From Mycteria americana (taxonomy: Eukaryota > Chordata > Aves > Ciconiiformes > Ciconiidae): a stretch of 64,000 nucleotides of DNA. The translations under genes and the position numbers were made by a program. The first letter of the stretch is position 1. Every line of letters starts with the position of its first letter. The stretch covers positions 130,921,577 to 130,985,576 of the forward strand of contig NC_134365.1 in the NCBI RefSeq assembly GCF_035582795.1. The letters are read 5' to 3'. Of the stretch, positions 59,421 to 64,000 are shown one piece after another. The notes under the pieces are model-generated. The model had not been told where the DNA came from, ran no database searches, and saw only the letters and a list, made by a program, of their open reading frames with translations.

Positions 59421-60710
59421 TTTTCTGACCTTCTCCTGGAAGGACTGATTCTTATTTTCTTTTTGCCTCTTCCTCTTTAAAATTTTGTAAGAATTAGAAG
59501 CCTGATATAAAACAAAGAGCTCTTCTGTGGCTGTAATGCTATGTTTTCCTTATACACGTCAGCAGAAGGTTTTACTTTTTATCGTTTTGACAACTGAGAC
59601 AGCGTATGTGAAACAGGTGATCCCAGCTAACAAAGCATATTTCTCATGACAGCTTGCTGGGCAGGAGAGGAAGGATTTAAGAATTGCATAACAGAATTAA
59701 GCACTGAACATTTCAGATGCTTTAAAGTCAGTTCAGAGCTATATATTTTGGCAAATAAAGGAGAGATTTTTTCATCAAAATGGATTAACTCCAAGAAGCT
59801 ATTTTTAGCTTGGAATATTAGCTTTTCTCCAGGCCAGTCCCATAAAATTTGAAGATCAGGTTTATACCGTTATGCAGAAAATACCTCCTGAAAGAAACAC
59901 CCTGCACACTATCTTTTGGCTACGCAAAAAGCCCTCATCAGGTAAACTTTCAACAGCCAGCCTCCCCAAGAAATCTGATATGCAGATTGAAGAAGAGGCT
60001 GTTGTGGAAGAAAGGTGAGAAGCTATTTTCCCTGAATGTGTTGTGTCCTTCTGCACGTAGAGCGGCTGGTGTGTGGATCCTGTATTTGTTACACAGTTGG
60101 TCTGCTCTCTTTTGTTGACTTGAGTTCAGAGACTATCTTGTTTATAACAAATTTCACTGGTCATGGGAAAGTTCATTCTACAATTTTATGAGCAATGCTC
60201 AGTTCATTTACCTCAGGAGGCAAAGAATGAGGAAGTGGAATGTGCGCCGCCAAAGAAGCAGTTCAAGGGTGGATTGTCCATTTCTTAGCAAATCTTATAA
60301 AATATGTGTTATCTCACTAATGCAAATCTCAAGAGGCCCAAACTCTTCCTCTCACCTTTAAACATGAGCCATGCCACCTGCAGCAGATGAGTCCAGTAAT
60401 CTTCTGTGGTTGTGGGCCTGAGGACTGGAGAAGTGAAAAAAAATGTAAAAGGATGTTTTCTTCCAGTCTGCAGGTAAAAGTGCTTCTCAATTCCCAAATG
60501 GTTTCATAACAATAATTTATTTTAGAGGACAGGACAAAGTTCCCTCCCTGCTGCGCTACAAAGACACCCACTGTTCCTCATTTCAGGCTGGTGTTCGTTG
60601 CATTAACAAACATTTCACCATTTAAGAGGTATGTCCAACCTCCTAATCATAAGGAATTCAGTTTACCACTTAAAACAGAAAGGGGGATAACTTAGACACT
60701 TTGAGGCAGG
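59421..60710. other. No gene recognised
   Basis: Only short open frames of up to 89 codons without motifs, between a CR1 remnant and the CTCTC microsatellite. Confidence 0.55.
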
Positions 60711-60788
60711 TTCTCCTCTCCTCTCCTCTCCTCTCCTCTCCTCTCCTCTCCTCTCCTCTCCTCTCCTCTCCTCTCCTCTCCTCTCCTC
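60711..60788 (+). repeat. (CTCTC)n pyrimidine microsatellite
   Basis: A 78-nt pure-pyrimidine run made of about 15 nearly perfect CTCTC pentamers, in the GK upstream flank. Confidence 0.95.
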
Positions 60789-62836
60789 GGTTGTTTCATG
60801 AGGACCGTAGCCTACCAGTACAGATCAGATCAATCCATAGCTGCCAGGGTTGTGAATCAGGGTGCTGGTAGTTTTTCCTCTTTCCTGGGCTGCTCTTAAG
60901 AGCTGCGTATTGGATGGGAAGTGCCCTTCGGTTGCTATGCAGAGCTGGTCAGACCTGCTCAGTTCATCCCAGAGGTCACATTGCTTGGCAGGAAAGCAAG
61001 CAACAGAATGGCTGAAGTTCTCCCTTCTCTGTCCTCTCCTTAGCCACAGCTGAAAGGCAGCAAGACAGTAATCAAGCAGTTTCTGCTCTTCAAGAGAGCT
61101 CGTGCTTCATGCTGGAGATACATGTGGTCTGTGGAGAAGTTGTGGGATGTAACTGGGGAGATAACAGAGATATGGCCTCCTCCCAGTCTTTTCCTTAGAG
61201 TGATGTAGCTGATTCAAACTCTTCCGTTAAAAAAAAAATTCCAGCCCTTCAGGGTAGTCATCATAGACCAGGTCTTCTGTTTCCACAGTTGACCTTAGCG
61301 GTCATACTCTAGAGCTCCTAAGGGCTACCAGAGAACGTTACCTATAATATGACCACTTTTCTCTGCAGCCCAGAGTCTGTGAGTGATAAGCAAACAACCT
61401 GCTTTAAAGGCAGCAAGCAGCCTTAATCCTGAGTTTTGCCTAGGCATAATAATACGCGGTTCAAAGTACTGTGTTCTGGTACAAGGCTAGATACAAATTT
61501 CTGTGACCATTGATTGCATCATGTATCACGCATGGGTGAGTCAGGGTTGTTGTGAAATATTTCCTAGTTACTTGTAAGAGTAAATCCATAGCAGAATGTG
61601 AATTATGCTTTGATGCTAAGTGCTCCTTATCTTATCACGGCATTTGGGTGTGTATAATTCTTTTACAAACTTCTTCTATTATTTTATTTTGCCTTGGCTG
61701 ACTTAGCCTGAATGGCTCCTCAGTTTAATGACGATACAGATGTCTGTATGGCCACTGTAATTTTTAAGTTACAATTTCTTTGTGGTAAGTAATGATATTT
61801 GTGCAGATTGGTGTGATACGAGACAAAAAAAATAGAAATGGTGCAAATACTAAACATCTCTAATGTCTGATGGTTTATCTAGTTCTTTCCTAGTAAATAT
61901 CTTTACCAAGTCATTAAAGATGCCAACTACCTAACACAAAACAAAACATAAACAATTTAAAGGAAAAAAAAAGGGAATAACCAACTTTGCCTGACAGCAG
62001 AGGCCTACATTTTTCAACATTTCTAGAATGCCCAGAAAGATACAAACATTGCTTAATACTGACTTAGGAGTTAAACTTTTTCATTTAGTAGGTCCTATTC
62101 CTACTCTTCCTGGTTTCATAATTGCTTTTTTAAAACAAACAAAGAAGCAAACAAAAACCTGTGTCATCCACATTATCCTGAACTCTTAAGTTTCATATCT
62201 CTTGTTGATTTTCAGAAATCTCTCTGCTCTTTTGGGGTTCTTGATGCCAGCATTTGAACTTGTTCCAGTAATGTCTTTTACTATGGAAATGTACTTACTT
62301 GGCCTGTGGCTGCCTTCTTTGGTTAGCTTTCTCTTAGTTTCCAGTTTTGCTTAGCGGTTACTGAAATCACTTGAATTTGTTTCCCTTTTGTGTAATCAAA
62401 TCCACAAGATTGTCTTGTTTTCCTGAAAGTGTTATGTAAACTAGTACTTGCTATTAAGTGATTTTATGCGTTGAGAAAATTAGTCATGTAATATTTACAG
62501 ATCTCATTCAGAAACATAGAGGATGTTTGCAGTGTTGGCAATATAGCCCAAATTATCAAATATCAAAAGTTGCTTTGAGCACAGAAATCTTTCTTTACCT
62601 TTAGTCTCCATTTTTCTCCTTTGAGGTTTTTCTGTTACCTCTTTGTCTAGTCTCATATCCAGCTTTTATCTATTGTGGTGTTGTGCTTACAGTCACACAT
62701 ATTTGTGTATTGTATTGTATCAATGTGTTTTCACACATCACTGTTATTTTATGTTGCAGTAGCAACAAACATTCGCAGAGAAATATTTGTTGTCTTTTGT
62801 ACTAAATACTATATTTTCTACCTCCTTGCTATTTAG
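60789..62836. other. No gene recognised
   Basis: AT-rich DNA between the CTCTC microsatellite and the CR1 copy. Nothing supportable seen. Confidence 0.55.
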
Positions 62837-63434
62837 AATCACAGACCAGCTGAGGCAGGAAGGCACCTGTGGAGATCATCTGGTCCAAACATCTGCTCAG
62901 AGCAGAGTCAGTGAGAGCAGGTTGCTCAGAGCTGTGTCCGGTTGGGTTTTGAGTATCTTCAAGGATGGAGAATCCACAGCCTCTCTGAGCAACCTGTTCC
63001 TGTGCTGGACCACGTTTACAGTAAAAAAGTGTCTTACGTGAAATTTCTTGTATTTTAGTTTGTGTCCATTACCTCTCGTCCTGTCACTGGGCACCACTGA
63101 GGAGAGTCTGGCTCTGTTGTCTTTACTCCCCCGTCAGGTATTTATGCACATGGATAAATCCCCCTGAGCCTTCTCTTCTCCAGGCTGAGCTCTCTCTGTC
63201 TTTCTTCTTATGTCAGGCACACCACTCCCTTAATCACCTTTGTGGCCCTGCACTGGACTCACTCCAGTATGTCCATGTCTCATAGTGGGGAGCCCAGCAC
63301 TGGACCCAGCACTCCAGATGTGTCTCACCAGGGGTGAGCAGAGGGGAAGGATCACCTCCTTCAGTCTGCTGGCAATGCTCTGCCTAATGCAGCACAAGAT
63401 GATATTGGCCAAGATGATATTGGACATTGGTGTC
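62837..63434 (-). mobile_element. CR1 LINE fragment, 3' part
   Basis: It begins AATCACAGACCAGCTGAGGC and contains the same ordered blocks as the 8 kb copy, including the shared variant CACTGGACTCACTCCAGTAT, which suggests the same subfamily. It ends at a short tandem duplication around AAGATGATATTGG. It is 5'-truncated, with its 3' end at the left. Confidence 0.93.
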
Positions 63435-64000
63435 CCATAATTTTAATTTTTTAATTTAAAATGTTCTACCTTATTCCTAAATCTTTGTATTGTTTCTGTC
63501 CCAGTATTCCTGAATATGTATATGTACCTTCAGTAAATCCTCCAAGCACCACATCAAATATACACTTTTCATTAACTCACTGAGTTCTACCTTAAAGCAA
63601 ATATATTTGTTGTTTTCAGAAACCACACTGGATCCATTTTTCTTAAATTGTTTTCCTCTTATTTATATAACTAAATAACCTTTTGCTATCAGTTTTCCTT
63701 GCAAAATCTCAGTTTCAGCCTCCATCTGAAAAAGCTTCCTTGGTTCTCTATGCCTGTATAATTGCTTGGTTTAATGTTTTTCTGCCCCTTACCAGCAACC
63801 ATCTCTTTCAAAAAATCAACTCAGTGACCCTTAGCTTTCAATCTGCTTTTCAGAAACTTGTCCATGGTACCATTCTCCCCTCTTCCAGGTCTCATGCCCC
63901 TGGATATTGCTTCAGCAGCAAACTGTGATGAGCATCGTTTCTTTGTTAGCAGCCAGAACTGACGGTTTATCCGTGCTCGTTTCAGGCTGTAACGTTTGCT
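63435..64000. other. No gene recognised, right window edge
   Basis: AT-rich at first, then mixed composition. One 81-codon open frame without recognisable motifs. Confidence 0.55.

Noticed and set aside
48401-64000. Search for TASL (CXorf21), the gene divergent from GK in mammals
   Set aside because: No open frame of the expected length (about 300 codons) or sequence is present; if conserved, it lies beyond the window.

Overview
The window looks like AT-rich nuclear DNA from a bird. It carries several copies of CR1 LINEs of the type that dominates avian genomes, including one copy ending in the ATTCTGTG-type 3' tail. The only gene recognised has 19 small coding exons spread over 32 kb, vertebrate-style GT-AG introns and a CpG-island promoter. 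No bacterial features were seen: no operons, CRISPR arrays or dense ORFs. The exact species cannot be told from the sequence.

The gene is glycerol kinase (GK) on the minus strand. Its ATG lies at 47732-47734 inside a CpG island of about 1.2 kb. I traced 19 coding exons leftwards to 15600, all in a consistent reading frame and all with GT donors and AG acceptors. They encode a predicted 552-residue protein that retains both FGGY-kinase signatures and the glycerol-contacting and catalytic residues (R94, E95, W114, Y149, D260, Q261). It ends in a hydrophobic 29-residue tail like the one that ties some vertebrate GK isoforms to the mitochondrial outer membrane. That tail is encoded by an 87-nt segment that can either read into a stop (TAG) or be spliced on. 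In the second case the last coding exon lies further left and is not firmly identified.

Layout. Positions 1-15599 lie downstream of GK: a 305-nt pure-purine tract (594-898), a CR1 copy (7983-8775), and no other recognisable gene. Some of 9-15.6 kb is probably GK 3' UTR. Positions 15600-47734 are GK. Its introns hold a scrambled LINE reverse-transcriptase fragment (21.7 kb), one copy of an unidentified repeat (22.65 kb) and two CR1 copies (41.2 and 44.5-45.4 kb, both in intron 1). Positions 47170-48400 are the CpG island with GC boxes and a perfect GTCACGTGAC E-box. Positions 48.5-64 kb are the GK upstream flank: a second copy of the unidentified repeat (53.25 kb), a plus-strand CR1 (53.8-54.2 kb), an AT-rich patch (59.1 kb), a CTCTC microsatellite (60.7 kb) and a minus-strand CR1 (62.8-63.4 kb). 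No coding exon was recognised there.

No undescribed multi-gene system is visible. The points most worth checking are the alternative C-terminal end of GK, the CLEAR-type E-box in its promoter, the two-copy hairpin-forming repeat, and the inverted LINE junction.
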